A stretch of DNA of 64,000 nt from Corylus avellana (Eukaryota > Streptophyta > Magnoliopsida > Fagales > Betulaceae). The stretch is from assembly GCF_901000735.1 (NCBI RefSeq), contig NC_081545.1, forward strand, positions 26,116,913 through 26,180,912. The letters run 5' to 3'. Positions 9,749-21,802 of the stretch are shown piece by piece (position 1 is the stretch's first letter; every line of letters begins with the position of its first letter). The translations under genes and the position numbers were made by a program. Below the pieces are notes generated by a model. The model saw only the letters and a program-made list of their open reading frames with translations, did no database searches and was not told the DNA's origin.

Positions 9749-12300
9749 TCACTGCTCGTCCTCAGTGCTCTGTGAAAGCAACCAAGAAAAATAGTCAGAA
9801 CCCTCATCCAGCTGACATGGTGGAGTAACCCTCTTTCGGATAAGCATTTCTACAGTTGGGCACTCTCTCTTCCGCCCACCCCTGGGCCTCGATTGAAATT
9901 GCTCATCTGACTCTTCAAAGTCCCCCTGAGCCCAAAGCAATAACGAATCCAAAAGCATGAATGTCATTTTTCTATCCATGTTGGAAAAGGATGTCTATCC
10001 AGATGAACACACAAAATAGCTTTGACTCATCCAAGCATAAAAAACTTACAGGTGTGTAAACATGGTTCCCTGTTTTTTCATGATTGTCTCTCACATGCTT
10101 GTGTGCGAATCTCATTCCACAACCAGTAAAGCTACAGGCAAAAGGTTTAAGATCAAGGTGCACAGCCTTCTCATGCTGACGGAGATTTGATTTCTGATTA
10201 TATATAAACAAGTGCAAAAAATATCATTGAAAAGCCATAATATTCAGTTGTGTACGTATACAAATGTTAGAAAATAAGCTGAAAATGGAGAATATCGATG
10301 GTGTTGTATCTTACATTTGAAAATGTGTGAAGACAACCCTTGTGATTGCATTTGATTCTCACCAATGACACTTCGGCTTCATGCATTTGGAGGTGCCGCT
10401 TAATGTTCCTTTTCACCTGCTTGGTCCCGCATATCTCACAAGTAATATGTTGGTGGCAGGACTTGATGTGGGCCTTAAGGCATAGATCATTGGAAAAATA
10501 TTTCATACAACCAGGTTCACAACAGAAGGCCTCCACCGAGTCTAGTTTAACTGCAGCGGTAAAGGCTTTTGTCAAATAGTGCATTGATAAAATTTCCAAA
10601 ATTAGCAATAGTACTTGTTTCTCATTTCAAGAACAATGTTACTAAACAAGATAATCTACGCTACAAAAATAAAGAAGACATAAAGAGATATCCAGAAGCA
10701 AGATTATAGTAGGAATTGGAATTTAGAAAACAGAGCAACTTGCCATGGGAGTCCTCATGCTTCCGCAACTTCGACGCAAATCTGAAAGCCTTCCCACACC
10801 CAATTTCAGGGCAGACATACTGCTTCTGGCATTTGGCATCAGTAAGAGGCTGATCCTCGCCATGGAATTCTTTCACATGCCTTTTCATGTTGCCTTGAAA
10901 AGAAAATTCACGGTTGCAGTTCTCAATTGGACAATTGAAGAGTTTTCCTTGGTGCAGAAGAAGATGGCGAGTCAAGTGGTCCTTTCTTCTGTAGCTGGAA
11001 TGGCAATCATCAACTGGACAAGTATACGGCCTCTGCAAAAAAATCAAAAAGATCAAATAAGAGTCAAGAGCTACTAGAACTGCAAAGATAACTATCCACT
11101 ATATCTGAATATACATGACAAGAAACCTTCAAACCTCAACTTGGAAACATGGCGTGATTGAGGCTCACTTGAAGGAGCTTCTCAGGAGGTCTCCCACCTG
11201 ATACTAGTCCATTCAAGTATTAAGATGTAGCCTCTCGCATTTTGGAGTTCATTGTATGGGATCCAATGCTACACGCTTTAACATCTCAAATAAGTAAAGA
11301 TTCCTGCAAAATAATTCATCTTCAATTGACCCATAAGCAAAATAAATGTAATTACCAATGTGCAAACAGCCGTCAACACAGTGAGCAGCTAGGAAATAAA
11401 GTGGTATCATAGCAATGTCTTAGAACATGCACCCACCTCTAATAAAACCCATGTTTTGCTCATATGAGGCAACTCGTAGCTTATCTGCTAATGGACTCTC
11501 AATGGAATTTGTATTTTCTACATATGTTAAGTTTAGACAACTAAAATCAAAATCAGGTTCCACATCAAATTCACCACACGTTAGATTTCTTAAATAGGAA
11601 CAAAAACAGCAACAACAAAAAACCCATTGATAATTGATCCTGTCAGTCTATTAGTGCACAATTTTGTAGTCTTTAAAGATCTTCTAGCTCATGGAAAAAC
11701 ATCATCACATGCGCACGCACACGAATCTAGGAGGCATATACCATGAAACTTCAATAATACAATCACTTTAAACCAGCAAATCCAAAGCCGAGATTGTTAT
11801 GAGTTGGCGCAAGATAGATCATCAACAACCAACCACACCACACCAAGCCAACCCCAACCCAATAAATAATCATTTCAAATATGCAAATCTAAACCAAATC
11901 TCAAAAACACTAAAAATCACGCAAACCGAAAAGGAAAACCAAGTAAATAAATACCTCAAGGGAATGACTCTGCATATGTTGCTTCAAATACGCCAGTTTC
12001 TTGAAAGTGGCACCACATTCTATGCAAGTATTGGATTTTGTCCCCTCTATTTTCTCTTCTTCATCAACACCCTTCTCCTCCATCACCTCCTAAAAGAGAG
12101 GAAAACAGAGAAAAAATAAACAGCTATTTCAATATACAAACAAGCACACATCAGAGAGAGAGGCAGATGCAGACCTTGTGATGTGTGAGGATGTGAGAGG
12201 TGATAAGGGACTTCTTGGACCTGCAAATGCCACAGTACTCACAGAAATAACGCCTTATGTCTCTGAATAGCGGCTTTTCTATCTCTCCCATCGCACCCAT
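9749..12300 (-). CDS. TFIIIA: Transcription factor IIIA (C2H2 zinc fingers), six coding exons
   Basis: Exons in transcript order: 12300-12175, 12089-11955, 11032-10744, 10550-10315, 10193-10050 and 9925-9749. Phases agree throughout and give 368 residues. TFIIIA binds the internal control region of 5S rRNA genes for RNA polymerase III and also binds 5S rRNA. Finger 1 ([20 protein letters not shown], ending in LTHH) is set apart, as in plant TFIIIA. Further C2H2 fingers follow, for example [59 protein letters not shown] and [19 protein letters not shown]. The tail carries the family segment [10 protein letters not shown] plus [11 protein letters not shown]. The start was chosen at the Met just before the conserved [11 protein letters not shown] block; MGEIEK, three codons on, is a possible alternative. 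Intron 2 holds the 5S rRNA mimic exon. Intron 3 uses a GC donor. Confidence 0.95.
10551..10743 (-). other. TFIIIA intron 3, GC-AG type
   Basis: The exon ends CCCATG and the intron begins GCAAGT (10743-10738); the acceptor is CTGCAG just before 10550. Only this donor keeps the frame through the family block [10 protein letters not shown]. The nearest GT, two bases on, would give a stop at once. Confidence 0.85.
11169..11303 (-). promoter_or_regulatory. P5SM: Plant 5S rRNA mimic (P5SM) cassette exon in TFIIIA
   Basis: On the minus strand, within TFIIIA intron 2, blocks match plant 5S rRNA in order and spacing: GGATCCCAT (11264-11256), GAACTCC (11250-11244), GCGAGAG (11238-11232) and GGGAGACCTCCTGAGAAG (11195-11178). 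A strong acceptor (TATTTTGCAG) precedes 11303, and a donor GTGAGC follows 11169. A second possible donor (GTTTGA) lies about 25 bases further on. Inclusion after exon 2 (phase 0) reads five codons and then TGA at 11288-11286, so the transcript would be cut short. In plants, ribosomal protein L5 is known to bind this mimic and promote skipping, which ties TFIIIA output to free L5 and 5S rRNA. The exact 3' end is inferred. Confidence 0.9.
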
Positions 12301-13012
12301 CTCTCTCTTTCTCTGTATCGTTCCAGCGAGACAGTTAACAGAGAAGAAGCTGTGACGGCGAGAAGACAGGAATAAGAATCTAGTGCTTTTGCTTCGGCTT
12401 CTTGGGTTTTGTTGCGTACTTTGCTTTGGAGCCTTTAAAGCTTCAAGGGCTGCGTAAGGTAGAAAAATAACGTTTGAGCTCTTCAGCAAAAGGAAAATAA
12501 ACGACCAAGGAAAAAGATAAATTTACTAAAAAGTTCTTAAGCTTTACCATTCGTTCAGAATTTATATTTATAATTTCGTCAAATATAAATTTGTAGCAAG
12601 GTGGAAGGTGCGGTAGTGGGTTCGAGTCCCATCGGGTGCGTCTAACTTAATAATCAAAAGTTCTTTTACTTCCAATTTTTTTCTCGGCTAATCGAAGCAG
12701 ACAAATCAAACTTAATCTAAGGAACCCATACAAAGAAGCATCAACAAATTCGTATGACTCTGGAGAGCGTCCAATCCCAGATATCTAAAAACAGATCAAA
12801 TCCAAAAACCAACGCAAACCCATAGCGATTATATCCACAAATTTGCAGAAAACAAATATTTTTGCTCAAATCTTCTAAAACCACCAACAGTTTTCTCAGC
12901 AACCAAACAGAGCGGCAGAGATAGATAGAAAAATTTAACACAAACGATGGCAACGAAAGTGAATGAGAAAGTGTGGTAACCTTACAGCGCCGCCGACGAA
13001 ATGGAGCTGAAC
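12301..13012 (-). promoter_or_regulatory. 5' leader side of the TFIIIA gene
   Basis: The open frame continues upstream of the TFIIIA start without a stop to a Met at 12487, but that stretch is Ser/Arg-rich and unlike the family, so it is treated as 5' UTR. On the minus strand GCTGTAAGGTTACC near 12990 could be a 5' UTR intron donor and GATACAG near 12320 an acceptor; this is inference. Confidence 0.35.
12588..12642 (+). repeat. tRNA-like B-box fragment
   Basis: GTGGGTTCGAGTCCCAT forms a tRNA-like T arm (5-bp stem, 7-base loop) followed by CGGGTGCG. No matching 5' half (acceptor strand, D arm, anticodon arm) is found upstream. It is a tRNA 3'-half or SINE fragment, not a functional tRNA. Confidence 0.35.
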
Positions 13013-13210
13013 CTTTTGCGTGAGTGTCTCTCTCTATCGCTCGGACACGAGAAGCTCTGTCGGTGTTTCTTGCGTTTATAAGTGTAAGAACTGTGTAGGG
13101 AAGAAAGCTAGTGAAACCCTAGCTGATTTTCTTTCCGTCTCTTTTAACCCCTATTGGCCCAATTGTTTGAGGTTAGTTGGGCCGCAGGCCCCGCAGCTTG
13201 GGCTTTTTTC
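13013..13210. promoter_or_regulatory. Telo-box and site II motifs, likely TFIIIA promoter
   Basis: AAACCCTA (telo-box) lies at 13114-13121. Site II-type motifs GGCCCA (13156-13161) and TGGGCC (13178-13183) follow within 70 bases. This combination is typical of plant genes for ribosome production and translation, which suits TFIIIA transcribed leftward from here. Confidence 0.5.
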
Positions 13211-13654
13211 ACTTTTCCGCAACTTCTTTTTTTTTTACATGTCCCCATAAAAGAATTTTAGTTTAAAGTTTAGATATGTTATTTAGCATTTTCAGCTGAT
13301 TAATATGTTTAATTCCTTGATCAATTTTAATTAAAAATAAATAAAAATTGAAAAATACTATAAGAATGTTGGGGGACCATTAAATAACATTTCTCTTAAA
13401 GTTTTATTGCAAATAATATTGTGTAATTGAAAAATGATATAAATCATTTTCTTGAGTAATCATGTCTCTAACCCTTTCACGCGATAATCTCATGCTCTCT
13501 CATGCTTCTCTTCGTTTCTTGGCAAAATTATTGTGTCAAAACATTGTATTCACTTTAAAATTATTAGTTATGATCTTGTTTTACACTCTTTCATTACATC
13601 ATTTTTAGGCATCCACTCGACAACTAATGTCATAGTAGTTGGTGTAAATAGTGT

Positions 13655-13760
13655 CCCCAAGAGGTAGGTCAATCGGCTAGAACTACGCTTAATGAAGTGT
13701 AGGTCATTAGTTCGAATCCCCCTTTCCCCCTCCTTGTGCGGACATGTCCAAAAAAAAAAA
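13655..13760 (+). mobile_element. tRNA-related SINE, full-length copy
   Basis: The body starts CCCCAAGAGG, has an A-box-like stretch TAGGTCAATCGG, a perfect B-box GTTCGAATC, then TTGTGCGGACATGTCC and an A tail. It is flanked by a perfect 18-bp duplication, AGTTGGTGTAAATAGTGT, at 13637-13654 and 13761-13778. RNA polymerase III boxes, A tail and a long target duplication define a SINE. Related copies lie at 21033-21128 and 61442-61530. Confidence 0.9.
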
Positions 13761-13778
13761 AGTTGGTGTAAATAGTGT

Positions 13779-14803
13779 AAATCAACCTTCGGTCACGTCA
13801 AACCAAACTATCAACAATGGCTAACATCTCTAAGGTTGGTCCGACACAATCAGTGTCAAACACACTTTAAGAGCATATTTAAAATTGCATTAAATAATTT
13901 AAAAGGTAATTTTAATACATATAAGTTGTCATTGGCAGAGCCACATTAAGACCTAGCTATGGCCCCCACAAGCCTTTCAACTTTATATATATATAATTAA
14001 AGGACAATTTTGAAAATGGTCTCTACACATTTGTCATTAAAAACAAAAAAAAAAAATTATTAAGAGAGACTCATTTGGTCTTTTAAAAATCAGTGTCTTT
14101 TTTATTTTATTTTTTTAATACTCTAAAGTTTTTTATTGAATTATTGGTAACCATCTTATTTTCTCTAGTTAGTAAACAAGGCAAAAATGATATATTATTT
14201 TGGTTGCATCACTCACCAATCACTATTTGCTACTTAGAGAATATTACAAAATTCATATAAAATAAGCCTGGAAAAAATTTCAAAAAATATATGTTTTTTT
14301 AAAAAAGTTGGGTAGTGTTTATAATCAAAGTAAACACTTTCGCTGTATATAATTTATTCCATAATTACTTATTTATATGTGTGTTTGTTTATTTGTTGTT
14401 TATCAATGGTTCTCTTATGTAAATGTAATTAAAATTTTAAAATTTAAGTTCATGAATCACAACGTCAAAATTAAAAACTATTTATTCCAAAGAAAATAAG
14501 TTGACATTTCGAAAAGTAATACACTGTTGAATTTTACTGACGAAACTTAAAATCTTAAAGGGTTGCTAAATAATATCATTCTAAAATTTTAGTTGTGAAA
14601 ATCTAACCGTTGTAATTAAAAAACATTCATTTTTTTAATTTTAAATTACGTTTATTATATTTTTAATTTGACTCCAACAATAACAAATTTCTGGTTTCCC
14701 GCTGCAAGTTGTACTAAACAGAAATCATAACTCTTAAGGTTCCAGTAGCTTGTCAAAGAAGAGCTAAACAAGAATGAATACCACAACCTTTGGTTTGACT
14801 TTT
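13779..14803. other. AT-rich intergenic stretch
   Basis: No gene or clear element is seen between the SINE and the LINE insertion. The same applies to 13250-13636. Confidence 0.45.
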
Positions 14804-14883
14804 TATTTGGTGGGGTTTTTATTTTTTTGAGAAAAAAATTGATGATTATCATTAACAAAGATCAAAGGTGGAGTAAAGCTCCA

Positions 14884-17800
14884 TCAACAATCAAGGGAGA
14901 GAGCTATTTGCTCCCTCAGTACAATGTCTCTAATACAATCATGTGGATCATTCCCCCAAATTCTATCACTGACATCTGTTATAGCCGCCTTAGCATGCCT
15001 ATGCGCCGCCTCATTAGCTTCACGGTGTATAAAACCACATTTCCATTTAGGGAATGTGTTTAAAATAGAACGTGAATCCTCCACTATATGATCATATCGG
15101 CTGCATGTCTTCGTACTTGAGTTAATGGCATCAACTATCAGTTTCGCATCACCCTCCAGATAAAGACATTGAATGCCCAGGTTTCTACACATACACATTG
15201 CGTGAAAAGCAGCATACGCTTCGCCCGTCGTTGGCTCGAAAGATCCCATTCTTGGCTTGCTCAACGTTACAACTACCCTTCCTCTGTCATCTCTAACTAC
15301 AACCCCTATGCCCATCCTTCCAGTAGAGTTTTCAAAAGCAGCGTCCCAGTTCGCCTTATACCAATCACGATTAGGAGCTAACCATCTAATGCTTTGGGTG
15401 CTTGTGCTCACCCCATGTGCAGAAAATACCGCTTCATTCACGCGTTTATATTCTTCCACGAACTTGGTCGTTTCTTGTATTATGACATTTGGGTTGATGA
15501 CGGTTCCATCGTGGACCCACTTATTTCTCCTCCACCAAATCTGGCAGGCAAGATGAACAAATAATACCGAATTCTCAGACCCACATCTTGACAGTATCTG
15601 TTCTGCAAGGAGCAGAAAATCCACACCTTCAGTAGCGCATTTTTGGAAAATTTTCTTGCTGCAGCCCCATACATCTGTTGCTGCTGGACATCCCCATAAT
15701 GCATGCACAACTGTCTCAGGTTCCTTCTCACAGATTGGGCAATAAGGTTCCTTTACCACCTTTCTTCTAAGCAGATTATCTTCTGTGGGTAACACATTCT
15801 GGCAGGCTCTCCAGAAAAAAATTTTAGCAGCATTTGGGAGAGGTAATTTCCAAATTATCTTCCACACCAAACTCTCCTTCATTCAATTAGAGCTCTCTGG
15901 GGCCTTCATCTCCTCTAATTATTTCGCCAAGTGGTAAGCACTCTTGACTGAGAATAATCCTGAACTAGTGCTTCGCCATACCTGGACATCGGGTTGGTTT
16001 GTATGGTTGATTGGGATTGTATTTATCGCATCTATCTCCTCTCTAGAAAAGAGATTTTTCAGTTTATTTTGATCCCACCAAGCCACATCCCCCTTAATGA
16101 GTTCATGCACATGACTTTTCGAATCCAAATCCTTTGGGGCAGATTGTATCTGATATGTTGAGTGTTGAGGGATCCATTTGTCTCCCCATATATGCACATC
16201 ACGCCCATTACCGATCCTCCAAAATAAACCGGCCTCTAGAAGATCCTTAGCTCCGTGGATACTTCGCCATGCAAAGGATGGTTTGGTACCTTGGGTTGCC
16301 TCCATGAAAGAAACATTTGGATAGTATTTCGCCTTAAAAATCTGTGCCGTGAGACTCTCGGGCGTTTTCAAGAGTCGCCAACATTGTTTTGCCAATAGCG
16401 CCTTGTTAAAACTCACCAGGTCTCTAAACCCCATCCCTCCACGATCTTTTGATAGTCCCATCCGACGCCAACTCATCCAATGTATTCAAGAATCGTTCTC
16501 TTGATGCCCCCACCATAATTTTTGCATCAAAGAGTTAATTTCGGTGCACAATCCCTTAGGGAGAAGGAAAATGCTCATACTGTACGTCGGTATAGCTTGG
16601 ATCACGGCCTTCAACAGAATTTCTTTCCCCGCTTGCGAGAGGAATTTGAGCTTCCAGTCACTCAATCGCCTCCACACCCTATCCTTTATGCTTTTGAAGG
16701 ATTGATTACGTGATTTTCCCACCAGTGCTGGCAAGCCTAGATATTTATCGTATCTCTGCGTACATGGATTCCCCGTCACCCTCAAAATTTCCTGCTGTGT
16801 CTCTGTGGTGGTGTTGCGGCTAAAAAAAATTGACGTCTTTGCCTGATTTAACCGTTGCCCCGACGCCATTTCGTAACTGTGTAGAATTGCTGCCATTTTT
16901 CTCCAATGAAAAGGTGTAGCTTTACAGAATAACAGGCTATCGTCGACGAAAAAGAGGTGATTTAACCTCGGTCCTTTTTTGGAAGTAGGGGCTCCAGCTA
17001 GTTCACCACTCCTCTTCGCCTTAGACAAGAGGGAACTCAGAGCTTTTGCACACAATAAAAACAAATAAGGTGAGATAGGGTCCCCCTGTCTAATACCCCT
17101 TGAGGGGTAAATTCGACCAGTAGGGTTCCCGTTAATTAGGATCTCATAATTAGCCGACTTGACACACATCATAATCAACTTCACCCATCTATCTGCAAAC
17201 CCCATCCGTAACATCACCGTCTCCAAAAAATCTCATTTCACCCTATCATATGCTTTGCTCATATCGAGCTTTACCGCCATATAACCAACCTTACCCCACA
17301 TTCTCGAGTGCATGGTATGGAGCGTCTCATAGGCTGCCAGAATGTTATCAGTAATTAAACGCCCTAGGATAAAGGCACTTTGGTTGTGGGATATAATCTC
17401 GGGTAAAACTGATTTTAATCTATTGGCAAGGGTCTTGGAGATAAGCTTGTAAAAAACATTGCAAAGGCTAACAGGACGAAATTCAGTGACATTTGTAGGA
17501 TTATCAACTTTAGGGATTAGAGCAATATAGGTCAAATTTATATCTTTATTCATGCAACCATTATTCAATATATGAATTACAGCACTGCTAACCTCCACAC
17601 CTACTTTAGCCCAGTTTTTTTGGAAAAAACTAACTGAAAAACCATCCGGTCCCCGACGCCTTTAAGGGTGACATTTGATTCAAAGCAATCCCCATTTCCT
17701 CCATAGTAAACTCCTTCAGCATCATCTCATTGATCGCTGGAGTAACGTGTGATTCCATGGTCTCTAGGACTGGCCACATACTTCTAGGAGCCTCCACAGT

Positions 17801-19048
17801 AAATAATCTTGTGAAATAACGAACAAAGGCATCTCCAATATGCTCCTGAGATTCCCATAGGTGCCCCTTTTCATCCGAAATACTTCTAATCAAATTGGCC
17901 TTCTGTTTCTGATTTGCGCATGCATGAAAAAATTTTGTGTTCCGATCTCCATACCTCATCCAGTCCACTTTTGCCCTTTGCCGCCAATACAAATCTTCCT
18001 CCTCTTGCAAAGTGCTTAGGTCCGAATGTAGCTGTCTAAGAAAACTCACATTCGTTCCCTCACCTTTGCGCTGCTCCTCAATTATTTGTTCGGATATTTG
18101 TTTTATTTGCTTCCCCTTTTGTCTACAATGCACCCTCTGCCACTGCATCAGCCCTCCTCTACTTTCTTTTAATTTTTTTTCCACCCCTTTCCACGTTCCC
18201 TGCTCCTTTTTCTTGACCCTCCAAATTTTTTTAATAATTTTTTTGCACTCCATATTCTCCCCCCAGCCCGCCTTATACCGAAATCTCCTTCCTTCCCTAC
18301 CTACGCTATTGCAACCTATGGGTTCGATGGTTATAGAAAGATGATCAAAAAAATTGGCCAGGTCCACCGTTGACACCACATTTGGGAAAAGGTTATGCCA
18401 TTCCAGATTAGCAAGAACCCTATCCAAGCGTTCCATGGTAAAATCTACCCCTTCTTTGCCATTATTCCATGTAAAAAGAGGGCCATTGCAATGAACATCA
18501 GAAAAGCCACAATGATCTAAAGCATTTTTAAAATTTTCCATAAGGTACCTTGGTCGGCTTCTCCCCCCAACTTTTTCGGATGAAAGAAGGATTTCATTAA
18601 AATCGTCGGCACACATCCAAGGACCGTGTACCAGTGATTTAAGATACCACAATAATCCCCACGCTTTGCTCCGCTTATGTGTCTCCGGATGTCCATAGAA
18701 ACCCGTGAAGGTCCAGGTCGGCATATTGTTCGATTTCACAGTTGCTTGGATATGGCGACTACTGTAATTCATAATTTAAATCCCCACTTCCTCCTTCCAT
18801 AACAAAGCCAACCCTTTACTTCTACCAATGCTATCAACCACTTGCATATTTTTAAACCTCATTTGTTGTTTAATAGGAGTCATTTTATTACTACTCAACT
18901 TGGTCTCCATGAGGAAAACCACTTTGGGACACTTATTATTTACCTTACGGCAAAGTTCGCGAACTGTCTGGGGGTTTCCAAGCCTTCGACAGTTCCAACA
19001 CAATATTGTCATGCCGGTCGGCGGGGCTGTGACCCCAGACCCCGCCAA
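14884..19048 (-). pseudogene. LINE ORF2: APE endonuclease, reverse transcriptase, zf-RVT, RNase H (broken)
   Basis: Domains in order: apurinic-type endonuclease (MTILCWNCRRLGNPQTVREL, then ADDFNEIL and ERLDRVL); reverse transcriptase (LIPKVDNPTNVTEFRPVSLC, RGIRQGDPISPYLFLL and the catalytic FVDD at about 16950); zinc-binding region (YCPICEKEPETVVHALWGCP); and RNase H (KANWDAAFENSTGRMGIGVV, then LEGDAKLIVDAI). Breaks: an in-frame TAA near 18776, a frameshift near 17640-17660, a TGA replacing Trp after KAYDRVK near 17231, a TGA near 16487 and a stop near 15918. It cannot make an active protein. Confidence 0.93.
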
Positions 19049-19159
19049 TCCCGATCCATTACTAGTCTCTTCCTCCTCATCTCGCAGCCTTAGAGAATCC
19101 TTTGTAATCAGAGTGGACAGTTTTGCTCCCTGCTGTCTTTTTTTAACACTGGTAGCCCC

Positions 19160-20562
19160 CTAGTTCATTTCATTTTTCCTCTCTCCATTGGACACAGGTT
19201 CAGATACGATTTCCGGCCAACATTGTCTCGATCTTGCCCTTCGCTTCCACTTTTGTGCCATGTGGACTTGAGTAAATGCTTCCCCTACTGCCATCTCATT
19301 TGAATTTTCACTAATGAGGACACCATCTATCGCCGATTTCTTACCCATATCTTCCATAATTGACTACATGTTCTCATTTAATATATGTTGTAGATTTTGA
19401 CAATTATTTCCATCTTTGCTGTTTGACTCACACTTATTATGCCTCATAGCTGGCCCAGAATCTTCTTCCCCCCTTTGCTCCATAATAATTACCTTATTAT
19501 TATTACCTTTTTGCAACGCCGTTACTTCCATATCTTTAGCATACCTCTGGCCATTTACTGCACCAATATTTTCTCCACCAAATCCTCCCTCCTCATTATT
19601 ATTTTCTACAACCATAACGGAAATTCCTCCCCCAATCGGCACTTTCCCTTTGAACACCGGAGTTGCCGTTTTTGGGTTCTTCTCCGGCCAACCTGTTTGG
19701 TCCCCTTCTCGCTTGCCGGACGTCCTACTCTCCATGGATTTGCTAAATCCCTCCCCTTCGAAATTGTTTGGGACACCATTCATCTCTTGCTCCTCCCCTA
19801 GCCCCTCATAGTACCGAGCTCTACCATGATCTTTCCGCCTCCGTGGAGAAGGGACTCACAACCATGGCCCATATTGTTTCTCCGACTCTGTTTTCCAGGA
19901 ATCACTTCTATTCGTGCACCCAAGCCTTCTATGGCTGATTCTTCCACAGTCAAAACAATATCGTTGGAGCCTTTCATACTGGAATGCAATCAGCACCTGC
20001 TTTCCAAAGAGGTTGATGATTTGTCCCCTAGTCAAAGGCTTGGTCAAGTCAAGACGGATCCGGACTCGCAAGAACTTTCCCCACCCCACACCTTCTTCAT
20101 CTGTATCAACCTCCTCCACCATTCCCATGGTTGATCCTATTTGATATCCCACTTCCTTCCCCATGCAGGCAAGCGGGAGGATAAACATTCTAACCCAAAA
20201 AACCGCCTTTTCAAATTCTATTTATGGCAGTGAAGTCAGTCCATCAAAATCCTCTACAGAGAAAAGATTTTCCTCAAAGATCCATGGTCTTCTTTCCATC
20301 ACCCTTATCTTATCCCATTCATTCTCGAACTCCATAAGGAACACATTGTCGCCTAACACTTTGAAAGACAGTCGGCCCAACAGGCGCCAACCCTTAATCA
20401 AAGTTCTTTTGATTACATCCTTCCCGATGAAACGATCCACCAACAACTTCCCCACCAACGGGAAACTAATCCCTCTACCACCCTAGGTTGGATTTCCACT
20501 GCCACCGTTTCTCCTTCAGAGAGAGACAGATTCTCCCATAGCCTTGTTAAATCCTCCGCCAT
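19160..20562 (-). pseudogene. LINE ORF1: DUF4283 / CCHC zinc-knuckle gag-like protein (broken)
   Basis: The start at 20562 reads MAEDLTRLWENLSLSEGE, as in plant L1 ORF1. A frameshift follows, then VGKLLVDRFIGKDVIKRTLI (DUF4283) in another frame, a second shift near 20220, and the zinc knuckle CFDCGRISHRRLGC. The tail (19160-19990) is low-complexity, Asn/Gly-rich and interrupted. ORF1 proteins bind the LINE RNA. Confidence 0.88.
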
Positions 20563-20740
20563 ACTATTTTCCAATAATACAAAACAGCCAACGTAGGTCC
20601 ACCAATGACTCTCCCCACAGTTTGATGAAGACGTGAAGAAACTTTTCTTCTCCTCTAGGGTTTAAGGGCTTAGAGAGAAAACTAAATTCTCTATATTTAA
20701 CCCCCGAAATGTGATTTTAAAAGTCTATTTGGTGGGGTTT

Positions 20741-21010
20741 AGTAGGGCGTGGTTGATACTCTCTAGCATTTAAAGTGTTATTATATTCCACATCTGATTT
20801 AATTAAATATAAATTTATGGTGTTTGGTAGTTTATTTTAATTAAAACACAATTAATGAACTTTTAATTAAATTCAAATCTTATTATTCGAAGTAAAATTA
20901 TAACATAATTTATAATTGAAGGGCCTTTGTAATCCATTTACATGTACAAAATTTGGTATAGATTAGAAAATCCCTATTTTTTTTTTCTTTTGTTAAGTGA
21001 GTTTGATAAA
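20741..21010. other. AT-rich flank of the LINE insertion
   Basis: Nothing recognisable beyond the right target duplication. Confidence 0.4.
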
Positions 21011-21032
21011 ATATGATTTTTTTTTTTTTTTT

Positions 21033-21128
21033 AACATGTCCATACAAGAGAGGGAGAGGAGATTCGAACTAGTAACTTCCGCTTCATAAGGCGTGGTCTC
21101 TAGCCTAATTGAACTATCTATTGGGGAC
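21033..21128 (-). mobile_element. tRNA-related SINE, second copy
   Basis: Read on the minus strand it starts GTCCCCAATAGATAGTTCAA, has the B-box GTTCGAATC, then TATGGACATGTT and an A tail (the T run on plus). It is flanked by ATGA plus T runs on both sides (from 21013 and 21129), a duplication that merges with the tail. Same family as 13655-13760. Confidence 0.82.
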
Positions 21129-21802
21129 ATGATTTTTTTTTTTAGATAAATGTTTGCTTTCATTTTTTTTACATCTCTAGTCTATCTCTATAGTCTCTAT
21201 AAGAGATATGCAAATTTATCATTAAATATGTGACATTCACATATGACTCTCACAAATCCAATGATAAATTTATAAATAAAATTAACAAGAAATATACAAT
21301 ATAATATATATATATAAGACAAATCTGATTGGACATTGTTTGAGAGTTATTGCCTTATTGGACAAAACTTGGAAATTGCATCTTATCCTTCCCACGTTTT
21401 GTCAACATTCTGTCACATCCTTTTCTTTTTTGGTTCTATATTTTTCTTGTCTTATACATTCCTTTGGTGAATTGAGTGTTCTATCTCCTTTGTTTTACAC
21501 CTAAAAATACTAAATAAGAGTAAATTTATTCTTTGCTTTGCCATACGTCGGTTCTATTCAAACTCTCCCAAGTGTTTAGCCACTTATTTGGATTCTAGTT
21601 TCGTATAAAAGTGGATAATTAAATGTTTTTTTTTTAAACGTACCAATCATATATATCACTTATAATCAATTGCTGGCTGTTATATATATATAACTCATTA
21701 TTTTTAAGTGTTTTGCATGTATTATTTGGCACGGGAGAAACACAATTTTTTTTTTAATTTTTTTATTAATGCTATCTCATATGCTTTTTTATTAATGTCT
21801 CT

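Larger units (their letters stand above)
14819..20725 (-). mobile_element. Full-length L1-type LINE, inactivated (5.9 kb)
   Basis: A perfect 15-bp target duplication, TATTTGGTGGGGTTT, lies at 14804-14818 and 20726-20740. The element reads leftward: 5' UTR, ORF1 (gag-like), ORF2 (endonuclease, reverse transcriptase, zinc knuckle, RNase H) and an A-rich 3' end at 14819. Both ends are intact, so it is not 5'-truncated, but both ORFs carry frameshifts and stops. Confidence 0.95.

Noticed and set aside
12301..12487. Upstream in-frame extension of TFIIIA to an earlier Met
   Set aside because: It is Ser/Arg-rich and unlike any TFIIIA N-terminus; family similarity begins just after the Met at 12300.
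12588..12642. Possible tRNA gene
   Set aside because: Only a T arm and a 3' acceptor-like strand are present. No D arm, anticodon arm or pairing 5' acceptor strand upstream.
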